63,890 bases of DNA from Hydrogenophaga sp. (GCA_020048405.1 JAIFMP010000115.1:1-63890); one strand, 5' to 3'; counted from the first letter of the stretch, positions 18,101-27,847 are shown. Notes: generated by a model not told the origin, from the sequence alone. Numbers and translations are program-made.

Positions 18101-18712
18101 GTGAACAAACTGGGCGAAAAAGCGGTTCCCTCGCTGGAAGAATCGGTGGGCGTGGCCATCAAAGAACTGCGGCAGCGGCACGGATTGACCATTGCACAGG
18201 TTTCGGAGCAGGCCAGCATCAGTCGAGGCATGTTGTCCAAGATCGAGAATGGCCAGACATCGGCTGGCATGGAGACCTTGGCACGCATCGCGCGAGCGTT
18301 GGGCGTCTCCATGTCCATGCTGTTCAGCAAATACGACGTCACAGCCAGCACTGCCCAACACATCAAAAAGGGGACAGGCATGGAAGTGGTGCGTCGCGGC
18401 ACCAAAAGCGGGCACACCTACCACCTGCTCGCCTATGACCAAGGGCCCGTCAAACTGTTTGAGCCGTTTTTGATCACCATGGACGACGATTCGGAGCGTT
18501 ACCCCACGTTCCAGCACCCAGGAACGGAGTTTCTGTACATGCTCGAGGGAAAGCTTGAGTACCGTTGTGGGCACGACACATACCTGCTGGAGGCAGGAGA
18601 CTCTCTGACGTTTCAGGGGGAGGTGGCGCATGGCCCCGAGAAGTTGGTGAAGTTCCCGATCAAGTTCCTGTCGTTCATCGTGTACCCGAGAAGTGTGGAA
18701 TCGATGGGATGA
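18101..18712 (+). CDS. XRE family regulator with C-terminal cupin domain
   Basis: 203 residues. The XRE helix-turn-helix spans about residues 14-70 (LTIAQVSEQASISRGMLSKI, then ARIARALGVSMSMLF). The small cupin barrel spans about 115-195 (HPGTEFLYMLEGKLEYRCG, LLEAGDSLTFQGEVAHGP). Such regulators (PuuR-like) sense amines or amino acid derivatives. It is divergent from gmaS and shares its promoter gap, so it is the probable local regulator. It starts at a GTG with AGAAAGGGGA upstream. Confidence 0.85.
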   Translation: MNKLGEKAVPSLEESVGVAIKELRQRHGLTIAQVSEQASISRGMLSKIENGQTSAGMETLARIARALGVSMSMLFSKYDVTASTAQHIKKGTGMEVVRRGTKSGHTYHLLAYDQGPVKLFEPFLITMDDDSERYPTFQHPGTEFLYMLEGKLEYRCGHDTYLLEAGDSLTFQGEVAHGPEKLVKFPIKFLSFIVYPRSVESMG

Positions 18713-18723
18713 GGTGCAGGCGC

Positions 18724-19311
18724 TCACCAGAGTTGCGTTATCAGTAGCAAACTTTCTTTTTGCAGCTTGCGTAATAGGATATTTATTTCGAAATTTTTTA
18801 GGTGCAAGCCATCACCCGCCGCCAAAGGGGGGTAGGCATCATGGGGTTCTGCTTCCATTTCGTAGCTCCCGCGCAAGACCAGCACTAGCACGTCGGGGGC
18901 CTTTGGGACTGCAACATCGTCGGTCTTGAGCACCTGCACCGTGGCACGTGCATGTTTGCGCGCCACCATCACGTTCCACAGCCGGGCGGGTGAGCTGGGC
19001 GTGTCGCAGTCGATGGCCAATTCACCGGGAAACTTCGCCACCGATCCCGGGCCATCGAATATCCACTCATGCGTGTGACAGCTCAAGCGAAGATGATCGC
19101 CTTGCACCATGACGGCGGTGCGGTCCACGCCTTCGAATTGGGAAAACGGACCGGCCTTAGAAACGTCGGCCACGCTCACCCGCCAGCGCAGATTGCCGTG
19201 TTCCAGGCGACTGGCGATGGGGCGGGTCCAGCCCCCAGCGTTTTTCCAGGCTTCGCGTGGCAACGCCTCAAGGGAAAAACGCTGGTGCCAGGGGCTTGCA
19301 AATGTGCTCAT
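18724..19311 (-). CDS. hutD: HutD family cupin-like protein
   Basis: 195 residues with the HutD pattern: [16 protein letters not shown] near the start, [20 protein letters not shown] and [17 protein letters not shown]. HutD is a bicupin whose role in Pseudomonas is thought to be tuning hut expression by binding an intermediate such as formylglutamate. Its start overlaps the end of the etf remnant by 4 bases, so it was part of the same operon as the FAD oxidoreductase. It is separated from histidine genes, so its ligand here may be another glutamate derivative. Confidence 0.75.
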   Translation of the reverse strand: MSTFASPWHQRFSLEALPREAWKNAGGWTRPIASRLEHGNLRWRVSVADVSKAGPFSQFEGVDRTAVMVQGDHLRLSCHTHEWIFDGPGSVAKFPGELAIDCDTPSSPARLWNVMVARKHARATVQVLKTDDVAVPKAPDVLVLVLRGSYEMEAEPHDAYPPLAAGDGLHLKNFEINILLRKLQKESLLLITQLW

Positions 19312-19640
19312 GCTGCGGAGGCCACTGACGGCAAGCCTTTAAACAGTGCAGGCACTGCCTCGAAGAGGTCACCCACCAGGCCGACGTCGGCAACGGAAAA
19401 GATGGTGGCGTCTGGATCCTCGTTGATCGCCACCATGATGCCTGCGTCCTTGAACCTGGCCAAGTCCTGGATGGCGCCGGAGATACCAAACGCCATGTAG
19501 ACATCCGGTTCCACGGATTTTTCGATTTGGCCCACCTGAATCGCATGGGACATTCTCAGCCCGGCGGCATCCACACCGGAACCATCATTGCTCACGCGGA
19601 CCTTGACGTTGTGATCGACGACGCGTTTCACGACAACCAT
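19308..19640 (-). pseudogene. In-frame EtfB'-'EtfA deletion remnant
   Basis: The 110-codon frame begins with an EtfB N-terminus ([20 protein letters not shown], through about residue 30). It then passes directly into the EtfA C-terminal FAD-binding end ([48 protein letters not shown]). Complete EtfB and EtfA have about 250 and 310 residues, so roughly 450 residues appear to be lost between the two parts, probably through one deletion. The EtfB start codon seems to be lost as well: AAA-AAC stands where Met-Lys would be expected, and the first ATG lies a few codons later. It sits 26 bases after the FAD oxidoreductase. It cannot act as an ETF as it stands. Confidence 0.8.
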
Positions 19641-19666
19641 GACATGGACGTTTTTGTTCCTGTGTT

Positions 19667-20851
19667 TCAGGACACGGCCCCCAAGCCATAACGGCCGGTG
19701 AGCAGATGACCACTTCGAAACCGTTCGTGCGCGTAAGGCCCCAGTGGCACATCTGTTGGCAAACCCAAGGCCTCTTGGGCCAACACCAAGCCCACACCTG
19801 GGGACAATTTGAAGCCATGCCCTGAGAACCCATAGCCGACCACCAGCCCGGGTACGTCGGGCAGACGGCCTAGCACCGGATTCCAGTCGGGGGTTACGTC
19901 GTAAACACCCGTCCAAGACGAGGCCAGGCCTGCTTCACCGAACGACGGAAACCGCTCTGCCACTTGGGCCCCGACTTCAACCACATAGTCCATGGAGATA
20001 TCACCCTGTTCGTTGTCCGCAACGGCCAGGGTCTCCCCGACTATGCCTTCGCTGACCAGCATCTGGTTGCCGCCGTAGCTGCGGCAGTACAGCATGCCCG
20101 GCGAGCCCAAGTCTTTGAATACTGGCATTTTGAAGCTGTAGGCCTCGGGCCCCTCCAGGGCCAAAACGGCATGGCGCTCCGCTTTGACTGGGGTGGGCAC
20201 GCCGGTCCACTTTTCAATGTCTCCGGCCCAGATGTTCTGGGTGCTGATAACGGTGTTGCTGTGAAAGCTGCCCCGGCTGGTTTCCACACCGACAACGCGT
20301 CCGCCGTCCATCAGCAAACGCTCTACCGTCACGCCCTCCATGATCTTTACACCCAGACGACGTGCAGCCCGGGCAAATCCGGTGGCCACCAGGTAGGCAT
20401 CCGCAAAGCCAGCCTCCGGTTCGTAACCGATCAGCGCCGCGTCATCGAAGGTCGCGATGGGCAGCAGGTCCTGTGCGGCGGTTTTGTCGAGCAAGCGAAC
20501 CTCGACGCCCATCCGTTCCTGGCCTGCCAGCGACTGACGCAGCGGCTCCAGCTTGGGGCCTTCAGGCGCACAGATCATGTAACCACATTTGACGAGGCCG
20601 GCAGACGCCTCCTCGTCACCCAGGTAGTGTGCGAAATCGTTGAACACAGACCAGGAACGCTTGGCCAGTTCCACGTTTTCGATCACCGAGTAATGGGTAC
20701 GCAAAATGCCGGATGACTGGGTGCTGGTGCCAGCACCGATCTGAAGCCGGTCCAGAACCAGAACCTTTGCGGCTCCCAAGCGCGCGAGATGGTAAGCGAC
20801 CGAGCTGCCGATCACACCGGCACCGATCACGATGGCGTCATAGGTTTGCAT
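19667..20851 (-). CDS. FAD-dependent amino/imino acid oxidoreductase (DAO family)
   Basis: 394 residues of the D-amino acid/sarcosine oxidase family. The FAD Rossmann motif is [22 protein letters not shown], with a second part [15 protein letters not shown] and the C-terminal FAD loop [16 protein letters not shown]. Relatives oxidise N-methyl amino acids such as sarcosine or dimethylglycine, or D-amino acids. Its former partner was an ETF encoded directly downstream, so it was probably an ETF-linked dehydrogenase. N-methylglutamate is a candidate substrate from context. Confidence 0.8.
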   Translation of the reverse strand: MQTYDAIVIGAGVIGSSVAYHLARLGAAKVLVLDRLQIGAGTSTQSSGILRTHYSVIENVELAKRSWSVFNDFAHYLGDEEASAGLVKCGYMICAPEGPKLEPLRQSLAGQERMGVEVRLLDKTAAQDLLPIATFDDAALIGYEPEAGFADAYLVATGFARAARRLGVKIMEGVTVERLLMDGGRVVGVETSRGSFHSNTVISTQNIWAGDIEKWTGVPTPVKAERHAVLALEGPEAYSFKMPVFKDLGSPGMLYCRSYGGNQMLVSEGIVGETLAVADNEQGDISMDYVVEVGAQVAERFPSFGEAGLASSWTGVYDVTPDWNPVLGRLPDVPGLVVGYGFSGHGFKLSPGVGLVLAQEALGLPTDVPLGPYAHERFRSGHLLTGRYGLGAVS

Positions 20852-20947
20852 AGCGTGCCTTTCTGGGCGAGTGGTTGTTGATGGCTTGCAGTGTAGGAAA
20901 CCATCCCCGCCGAGGCCTCAGATTCATGAAAACTGATGCTATGGTTT

Positions 20948-20965
20948 GAAATATCAAAATATTTC
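20948..20965. promoter_or_regulatory. Dyad operator between FAD oxidoreductase and lysR
   Basis: GAAATATCAAAATATTTC is a perfect dyad with 7-base arms. It sits in the divergent gap 35 bases before the LysR start and 97 bases before the oxidoreductase start. LysR regulators usually bind AT-rich dyads in such gaps, so this is the likely operator for autoregulation and for control of the flavoprotein genes. Confidence 0.6.
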
Positions 20966-20999
20966 GCAGTTTCCCCTCTTTTCACACACCATCCTCACC

Positions 21000-22022
21000 A
21001 TGTCGTTTTCAGTCTCCGACTCCCGCAAACAACGTCTGTCGATTCCGCTGCCCGATCTGCAGCTGCTCGAGGCGTTTGTGGCCGTTTGCGAGGCAGGATC
21101 CATGGCGCAGGCAGCGAAACAACTGGGGATGAGCCAAAGTGGGGTCAGTCAGGCCGTCAAAGCCCTTGAACACGATCTGGGTCTCACCTTGCTGGACCGC
21201 GAGGTTCGCCCTGCCGTCACGACCCATGCAGGGCATTTGCTCAGGGAGCGGGCCATCGGGTTGCTGGCCCAGGCGCGCACGCTGGTCACGCAGGTTCGTG
21301 CCAGCGCCCGCCAGGAGCACGCACAGATACACCTCGGGTGCGTCGACTCCTTTGCTGCCACTGTGGGTCCGGCGCTGATCCGGGCCCTGTCGGGTTCCGC
21401 ACAGCAGATCCTGATGTGGTCAGGTCTGACACCAACCTTGACGGAGCAGTTGCGAGGTCGCGAGCTGGATTTCGCCATTTGCACCGATTCGGCCATTGAC
21501 GATGCCCGCATCGTTCAGCGCCTTTTGTTTTCCGAGTCTTGGGTGGCGGTGTTTCCCAAAGGGCACGCGGTCAAGCCCCTGAACACGGTGCGTGCACTGG
21601 CGGATCAGGCGGCCGGCTTGCCACTGATCCGCTACAGCCAGCGGTCTGTGACAGGGCAGCAAATCGATCGTTTTCTCAGGCACATCCATGTTCAGGCCCC
21701 GCGCACATATGAATTTGACGCGACCGACCCATTGCTGAGCCTGGTCGCCTCTGGACTCGGATGGGCCATTTCCACGCCACTGTGCTTGTGGCAGTCGCGG
21801 CAATATTTGAACGACGTTTCCGTTTTGCCCATTCCGGTCACCCGGCTCGGACAGCGCCACTTTTTTCTGCTGTCGCGCGAAGACGAATGGGCTGGACTCG
21901 ATGAGCACATAGCTCGCGTCACCCGTGAAGTCATACGCCGGAACACGGCGTTGGCCATACGCCAAGCAATGCCCCATTTGCCCTCTGACACTCTTTATTG
22001 CCCTGACGAAGAAACCCCATGA
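21000..22022 (+). CDS. LysR family transcriptional regulator
   Basis: 340 residues from the ATG at 21000. The HTH spans about residues 20-75 (FVAVCEAGSMAQAAKQLG, MSQSGVSQAVKALEHDLGLT), followed by a LysR substrate-binding domain (DFAICTDSAIDDARIVQRLL). A TTG at 20946 would add 18 codons, but it falls just before the dyad and has no SD. The stop overlaps hutG by 4 bases, so regulator and amidohydrolase are coupled. Confidence 0.85.
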   Translation: MSFSVSDSRKQRLSIPLPDLQLLEAFVAVCEAGSMAQAAKQLGMSQSGVSQAVKALEHDLGLTLLDREVRPAVTTHAGHLLRERAIGLLAQARTLVTQVRASARQEHAQIHLGCVDSFAATVGPALIRALSGSAQQILMWSGLTPTLTEQLRGRELDFAICTDSAIDDARIVQRLLFSESWVAVFPKGHAVKPLNTVRALADQAAGLPLIRYSQRSVTGQQIDRFLRHIHVQAPRTYEFDATDPLLSLVASGLGWAISTPLCLWQSRQYLNDVSVLPIPVTRLGQRHFFLLSREDEWAGLDEHIARVTREVIRRNTALAIRQAMPHLPSDTLYCPDEETP

Positions 22023-22831
22023 CCTTGCAAACGCCCACCTATGCACTGCACCAGGGTACTGTGCCACTGCTCATCTCCATTCCCCACATGGGAACGGCAT
22101 TGCCTGCCGAATGCACGGGTGGAATGAGCGCCACGGCGCCTCTCATGCAGGACACCGATTGGCATCTGGAGCAACTTTATGGGTTCGCCGCCACCATGGG
22201 GGCCTCTGTTTTGCAGGCCAAGGTGTCGCGGTATGTGATCGATTTGAACCGCCCGCCCTCTGGTGAAAGCCTGTACCCAGGTCAAACCACCACCGGGCTG
22301 TGTCCGACCGAGACATTCCGTGGACAGCCACTCTACGGCGAGGCTCAGGCACCGGACCCCTCTCAGCAAGCCGATCGCCTGGAACGATACTGGTGGCCCT
22401 ATCACCATACTTTGCGTGCCGAACTGGACCGATTGAAGGCGCTTCACGGCGCGGTGGTGCTGTGGGAAGCACACTCAATTGCCAGCGAGCTCCCTCGTCT
22501 TTTTGAAGGCAAATTGCCCGACCTCAATTTCGGAACGGCAGATGGGAAAAGTTGCGCACCCGCCATCATTGACAGCGTGGTGGCCCATGCCATGGATTCT
22601 CGGTTCAGTTACGTGGTCAATGGCCGCTTCAAGGGCGGCTACATCACCCGGCAATATGGTGCTCCGGCGGACAATGTGCACGCCATTCAGCTGGAAATGG
22701 GGCAGGACCTTTACATGCTCGAAGAGCCACCATTCACGTATCTGGAACACAAAGCCACTTCGGTGCAGCCCCTGCTGCAGAAAATGCTGCTCCAGGCCCT
22801 GACCTCTCTGGCCCGTCACACTCCTCTGTAA
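22019..22831 (+). CDS. hutG: N-formylglutamate amidohydrolase (HutG type)
   Basis: 270 residues of the FGase family: LISIPHMGTALPAECTGG, MQDTDWHLEQLYGFA, VIDLNRPPSGESLYPGQ, LWEAHSIASELPRLFEGKLP and LEMGQDLYMLEEPPF. The zinc-binding His and Glu positions in these segments are kept. The family hydrolyses N-formyl-L-glutamate to formate and glutamate, as in histidine degradation, but no hutHUI genes are nearby. Beside an N-methylglutamate-type synthase, the same reaction could handle a formylated intermediate. That is inference. Confidence 0.82.
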   Translation: MTLQTPTYALHQGTVPLLISIPHMGTALPAECTGGMSATAPLMQDTDWHLEQLYGFAATMGASVLQAKVSRYVIDLNRPPSGESLYPGQTTTGLCPTETFRGQPLYGEAQAPDPSQQADRLERYWWPYHHTLRAELDRLKALHGAVVLWEAHSIASELPRLFEGKLPDLNFGTADGKSCAPAIIDSVVAHAMDSRFSYVVNGRFKGGYITRQYGAPADNVHAIQLEMGQDLYMLEEPPFTYLEHKATSVQPLLQKMLLQALTSLARHTPL

Positions 22832-22849
22832 ACCGACGGGCAACACACC

Positions 22850-24543
22850 ATGACCCCCTCAGAAATACTCGAACAGTTTGGCCCCCGAGAGGCCATGGAA
22901 TACGACGTGGTGGTGGTGGGAGGAGGCCCGGCAGGGCTGTCCACGGCCATCCGCCTCAAGCAGCTGAGCGCCCAAAAGGGCCAGGACATCTCCGTCGTGG
23001 TGCTCGAAAAAGGCTCGCAGCCCGGTGCACACATCCTGTCTGGCGCGGTCATGGACCCCAAGGCCCTCACAGAGCTGTTTCCGGACTGGAAAGAACTGGG
23101 TGCCCCTTGAAGCAGCCTGTCACCGGCGATGACATGCTGTTCCTGTCCGAGACGGGGGCCACCCGCACCCCCGACTGGCTCATGCCGCGCAACTTCGACA
23201 ACCACGGCTGCTACGTCATCAGCCTGGGCGCGCTCACCCAGTGGCTGGGCGAACAGGCCGAAGCCCTGGGCGTGGAAATCTTCCCCGGCTTTGCCGCTGC
23301 CGAAGTGCTGTACAACAAAGACGGCTCGGTCAAAGGCGTGGCCACTGGCAACATGGGAGTGGGCAAAGACGGCGAACCCACCGACGCCTTCCAGATCGGT
23401 ATGGAATTGCATGCCAAGTACACCGTATTCGCCGAAGGTGCACGCGGCCACCTGGGCAAACAAGTCATCGAGCGCTTCAAGCTCGACGAAGGCAAAGACG
23501 CGCAGACCTTCGCCATCGGCATCAAGGAGCTATGGGAAATCCCCGCACACCAAGCCAAACCCGGCTTGGTGGTACACACCGCTGGCTGGCCCCTGAACGA
23601 CGACGCGTTTGGTGGCGGCTTTCTGTACCACCTCAAAGACAACAAAGTCACGCTGGGCTACGTCATCGGGCTGGATTACGCCAACCCATGGATGAGCCCC
23701 TTCGAAGAAATGCAGCGCTGGAAGACCCATCCCGCCATCAAGGTCCACATCGAGGGCGGCAAACGCCTGTCCTACGGTGCCCGTGCATTGAACAACGGCA
23801 CCCCCCAAGCCCTGCCCAAAACCGTATTCCCCGGCGGTGCACTGGTGGGCTGCGACGCTGGCTTTCTCAATGCCGCACGCATCAAAGGCAGCCACGCTGC
23901 CATCAAGAGCGGCATGCTGTGCGCAGAAGCCGCCTTTGAAGCCGTGGCGGCAGGTCGCCAAAGCGACGAACTCACCGCGTTTGAGACGGGATTCAAAGCC
24001 AGCTGGCTGCACGAAGAACTGTGGACCTACCGCAACTTCAAGAACTGGTTCAAGAAGAGCCCATTCATGGGCAAACTCATGACAGGTGTAGAACACTGGC
24101 TGCTGCCCAAAGTGGGGGTCGACTCACCGCCCTGGACCTTGCACAACACGGTCAAAGACCACACCAAGCTGCGCCCGGCGACAGAGATGGCGCAGATCAG
24201 CTACCCCAAACCGGACGGCGTCATTACCTTCGACCGCCTGAGCAGCGTGTTCGTGAGCAATACCAACCACGCCGAAGAGCAGCCCCCACACCTAACGCTG
24301 AAAAACGCCACGGTGCCAGTGCAGGTGAACCTGGCGAAGTTCGCAGGCCCAGAGAGCCGTTACTGCCCGGCCGGTGTGTACGAATTTGTGCCCGACGAGG
24401 CCAAAGGCGGGGGCGCTCAACGCCTGCAGATCAACGCTCAGAACTGCGTGCACTGTAAAACCTGCGACATCAAGGACCCCACCCAGAACATCGTCTGGAT
24501 CGCCCCCGAGAGCGGCGGTGGCCCCAACTACACAGAGATGTGA
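22850..24543 (+). pseudogene. Electron transfer flavoprotein-ubiquinone oxidoreductase, single-base frameshift
   Basis: The N-terminal 86 codons ([19 protein letters not shown] and [20 protein letters not shown]) end at TGA in GCCCCTTGAAG. The conserved continuation [11 protein letters not shown] resumes in another frame and runs to 24543, including the membrane/FAD part and a 4Fe-4S site with CVHCKTCDIKDP at the C-terminus. One missing base explains it. ETF-QO passes electrons from ETF to ubiquinone at the inner membrane. This is a true frameshift or a sequencing error. The remainder shows no decay. Confidence 0.85.
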
Positions 24544-24565
24544 GCCCGATCTGAACCCCTGCCCA

Positions 24566-24589
24566 GGCCGCTTTCTCGGCCTTTCTTTC
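24566..24589 (+). terminator. Terminator after the ETF-QO gene
   Basis: A six-base stem AGGCCG/CGGCCT with loop CTTTCT is followed by TTCTTT. It lies about 23 bases after the stop codon. Confidence 0.6.
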
Positions 24590-24763
24590 CCCCCTGCGTC
24601 AGACCAGACGAAGCACTCAGAGGTGAACCGGCACAGCGAAAAGCGTGCAAGGTGTCCTTGGGTTCGCGTAGCCAGGTTGAAAACAGCGTGAGCTTGGGTC
24701 GCTTGGCATAAACCACTCCAAGAATTCCGCAGCTCCCCCCTTCGGGCATACATTCAACTGCGC

Positions 24764-24777
24764 TTGACTTATATCAA
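24764..24777 (+). promoter_or_regulatory. FNR/Anr-type box before the chemoreceptor gene
   Basis: TTGACTTATATCAA matches the FNR/Anr consensus TTGAT-N4-ATCAA at nine of ten positions. The centre lies about 74 bases upstream of the ATG, leaving room for a class II activated promoter with a short leader. Confidence 0.5.
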
Positions 24778-24844
24778 CCGCCAGCAATGTCTGCGCCCTA
24801 TTCTTCCCACTATCCTTTCAACTTTTTTTGGAATCGGAGCACAC

Positions 24845-26989
24845 ATGAGAAGTAACCTACCCGTCACACAGACGGCACTCAAGGTTCCGGAAGACCAGAC
24901 ACTGATTTCCATCACCGACACCAAGGGGCGAATCACCTACGCCAACCCCAACTTTGTGTCGGTCAGCGGTTTTCTGCTGGATGAGTTGGTGGGGCAACCA
25001 CACAACATGGTCAGACACCCCGACATGCCCGAGGAGGCATTCAGGGACATGTGGGCCACCATCGAGGCGGGCATGCCTTGGACTGGCATGGTCAAAAACC
25101 GCCGCAAAAACGGTGACTACTATTGGGTGAAGGCAAATGCCACGCCCATGCGGGATGGCGACAAAATTGTGGGCTATCTGTCTGTGCGAACGGCCCCCAG
25201 CGTAGCCGATATCGAATCCGCCACGCGCCTGTATGCCACCATGCGTGAAGGCGAGTTGCGCGGCAAACCCACGCACACATTGAAGCATGGGCAAGTGCAG
25301 AGTTTGGGAATGCTGCCCGCCGCTGTCCGCCACCTCACACCCGGTTTGCGGGGTCAACTGCTGCTCATGTTTGTCGTGGCATCCGTTGCACCTCTTCTGG
25401 CCACTGGCTGGGGCGGGCCGGATTGGCTTGGGTGGATTGTTGGCCTGGCTGCGGCATTGGTGCTATGGTTTTTTGCATGGAAGGCCGCAGGTGCACCACT
25501 GGCCAAAGTGGTTCAAACCGCCAATTTGCTGGCCGCTGGAGATCTTTCCCATGCCATTGGGGTGGAGTCCAAAGGGCTGATCGGGCAACTGGAACAGGCC
25601 CTTTCACAAATGAGCCTGAATGTCCGCACCGTGATCCGCGACATCCGCCATGAAGTGGGCAACCTGCGCGGCGGCACTCAAGAAATTGCCATGGGCAACC
25701 AGGACATGTCGTCGCGAGTGGAGTCACAGGCCAGCAACCTGGAGCGAACAGCAGCATCCATGGAAGAAATCAATGCCACGGTTCAAAAAACCACCGACGT
25801 GGCTGCCGAGGGTTCACGGCTGGCCACCGAAACGCTGGCCGTGTCGCAACGAAGCCATGCATCGGTGGAAGCGGTTGCCTCCACCATGGCCGACATTGCC
25901 GACTCATCCAGGCGCATTGGCGACATCATTCAGGTGATTGAAGGCGTTGCCTTCCAGACCAACATCCTGGCGTTGAATGCAGCCGTTGAAGCCGCCAGGG
26001 CGGGCGAGGCCGGGCGAGGCTTTGCCGTGGTGGCAGCCGAAGTCAGGGCCTTGGCACAACGCACCACGGCAGCGGCCAAAGAAATCCGCAACCTGATCGA
26101 AGACTCGCGCCAAAAGGTCGAGACGGGCAACGCCCGAACCATGGAAGCCAAAGCGAACGTCAGCGAAGCCATGGAAGCGGTGAACCGTGTGACGCGCTTG
26201 CTCGATGAAATCAAACTCGCCACTCAGGAACAGCTGCTGGGCACCACACAGGTGAGTGAGGCCATGACCAACATGGACGGCATCACTCAGCAGAATGCCG
26301 CCATGGTGGAAGAGTTGGCTGCTGCCTCGCAGTCCCTCACTTCACAGGTCGAATCTGTGCACAGTTCCATCCGTGTGTTCCGCCTGGCCGCAGGAGAAAA
26401 AACACTGGCCGAAGAAGATGCAGTGGCGCTCAGGTCTGCGGTCAAAGAGTTTAGCCCGGCACCGAACCCGTCAGACGTTGACTTTGAAGCCGTGGTCGCG
26501 GCACATCAACAATGGCGCACCACTTTGCGCAATGCCGCCCTGAAGGGCAAACAAACCGACGCAAAAACCCTGTCCCGCGACGACTGCTGCGTGCTGGGCA
26601 AGTGGATCTACGGGCCTGGCGGTGCCAAGTGGGGCAAGCAACCCCTGTTCACCGACCTGGTTCAAGCGCACAAGCGGTTCCACACCGAAGCGGGCAAGGT
26701 GGCCGAAACCATCAACAAGGGTCAGTTGAAGGAAGCACAAGCTCTGATGGAATCGGGCAAGCCATTTATCGATGCTGGCCACCAGGTGACAGTAGCGATT
26801 CGGGCCATTCGAGCGTCAGTAGAACCCGCCGCGCGCACTGCTACGACCAAGCCCCAGGCAAAACGCGCCCCCCTGGTGCCGCCAAATGCCAGGCCAGGAA
26901 AGTCCACATCGGCACCCGCGCCAGCACCAGCGGCATCCCCCAAGCTGGCACTGCCCCACGGCAACGACGAGGACTGGGAAACATTCTGA
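24845..26989 (+). CDS. PAS-containing methyl-accepting chemotaxis protein with CZB domain
   Basis: 714 residues. An Aer-like PAS domain comes first (about 15-120: ITDTKGRITYANPNFVSVSG, HNMVRHPDMPEEAFRDMW). Then two membrane segments (about 165-210), a HAMP-like stretch and the signalling hairpin (VIEGVAFQTNILALNAAVEA). Towards the end is a chemoreceptor zinc-binding (CZB) domain with AHQQWR, CCVLGKWIYG and HKRFH. The protein ends in DWETF, which resembles the CheR/CheB-docking NWETF pentapeptide. No periplasmic ligand domain is present. Aerotaxis or redox taxis is likely, and the FNR-like box upstream fits this. Confidence 0.88.
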   Translation: MRSNLPVTQTALKVPEDQTLISITDTKGRITYANPNFVSVSGFLLDELVGQPHNMVRHPDMPEEAFRDMWATIEAGMPWTGMVKNRRKNGDYYWVKANATPMRDGDKIVGYLSVRTAPSVADIESATRLYATMREGELRGKPTHTLKHGQVQSLGMLPAAVRHLTPGLRGQLLLMFVVASVAPLLATGWGGPDWLGWIVGLAAALVLWFFAWKAAGAPLAKVVQTANLLAAGDLSHAIGVESKGLIGQLEQALSQMSLNVRTVIRDIRHEVGNLRGGTQEIAMGNQDMSSRVESQASNLERTAASMEEINATVQKTTDVAAEGSRLATETLAVSQRSHASVEAVASTMADIADSSRRIGDIIQVIEGVAFQTNILALNAAVEAARAGEAGRGFAVVAAEVRALAQRTTAAAKEIRNLIEDSRQKVETGNARTMEAKANVSEAMEAVNRVTRLLDEIKLATQEQLLGTTQVSEAMTNMDGITQQNAAMVEELAAASQSLTSQVESVHSSIRVFRLAAGEKTLAEEDAVALRSAVKEFSPAPNPSDVDFEAVVAAHQQWRTTLRNAALKGKQTDAKTLSRDDCCVLGKWIYGPGGAKWGKQPLFTDLVQAHKRFHTEAGKVAETINKGQLKEAQALMESGKPFIDAGHQVTVAIRAIRASVEPAARTATTKPQAKRAPLVPPNARPGKSTSAPAPAPAASPKLALPHGNDEDWETF

Positions 26990-26998
26990 TCCCAGGGG

Positions 26999-27847
26999 CT
27001 ACTGCCGCGCCGTGCGGATGTGCGCAGGCACGGCCTGTGGGTGGCTGGTGCGCCAGGGGCTGATGTCCAGCCCGCCCCGGCGGGTGTAGCGGGCGTACAC
27101 AGTCAGCTTGGTGGGTTTGCAGCGGGCCATGATGTCCATGTACATGCGCTCCACACACTGCTCATGAAACTCGTTGTGGTTGCGAAAACTCACGATGTAC
27201 TGAAGCAACCCCTCTTGCTCGATCTGCGGGCCGGTGTAGGTGATCTGCACGCTGCCCCAGTCGGGCTGGCCGGTGACCAGGCAATTGCTTTTCAGCAAAT
27301 GGCTGGTCAGCGTTTCGGTCACGGGCTGCTCGTCAAACGCTGCGCTCAGCAACTCCGGCGCGGGCTGGTAGCGGGTGCACTCGGTGTCGAGCCGGTCGAG
27401 GTTCACGCCGTCCAGCTCATGCACGGGTTCCCGGTCAAACAGCTCGGGGCCGAGCAGCTTCACACCCAGGCTCGCTCCCACGGCAGGTGCGCCGCGCCAG
27501 GCGGCCTCGGTCAGATCGGTGCGCATGGTGTGGCGCACGGTATCCATGTCGGCAAACACGCTGTTGTTGAAGCTGTTGAGGTAGAGCTTGAAGCTTTTGC
27601 TTTCAATGATGTTCGGCGTTTCAGCGGGCACGGTGATGTGGGCCAGCGCCACCTGCGGCTTGCCTTTGGGGTTGAGCCAGCTCAGCTCAAATGCCGTCCA
27701 CAGGTCGGCCCCCAGAAACGGCAGGCTACCGGTGATGCCCACCTCGGCCCGCTTGGTGGCTCGGGGCAGCGGGAACAACAGGGCCGGGTTGTAGCGGTCT
27801 TCGTAGGCGCTGGCTTTGCCCAGCTGGGAGTCTTCAGGGGTGTGCAT
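26999..27847 (-). CDS. queF: NADPH-dependent 7-cyano-7-deazaguanine reductase
   Basis: 282 residues, the bimodular (YqfD/E. coli-like) QueF form. [19 protein letters not shown] is the first half signature, [16 protein letters not shown] carries the catalytic Cys, and [20 protein letters not shown] the substrate and NADPH region. It reduces preQ0 to preQ1 in queuosine synthesis. The ATG at 27847 is preferred to an upstream start at 27895. I could not recognise a preQ1 riboswitch upstream. It converges with the chemoreceptor gene. Confidence 0.92.
   Translation of the reverse strand: MHTPEDSQLGKASAYEDRYNPALLFPLPRATKRAEVGITGSLPFLGADLWTAFELSWLNPKGKPQVALAHITVPAETPNIIESKSFKLYLNSFNNSVFADMDTVRHTMRTDLTEAAWRGAPAVGASLGVKLLGPELFDREPVHELDGVNLDRLDTECTRYQPAPELLSAAFDEQPVTETLTSHLLKSNCLVTGQPDWGSVQITYTGPQIEQEGLLQYIVSFRNHNEFHEQCVERMYMDIMARCKPTKLTVYARYTRRGGLDISPWRTSHPQAVPAHIRTARQ

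Noticed and set aside
20852..20900. Sigma-54 promoter before the FAD oxidoreductase (GGCACG...TGCA)
   Set aside because: The GG-GC offset is 10 rather than 12 and it overlaps the start codon.
23107..24543. Separate complete gene for the C-terminal ETF-QO part
   Set aside because: The reading frame continues the same protein family after a one-base shift. The first codon lacks an SD and lies within conserved sequence.
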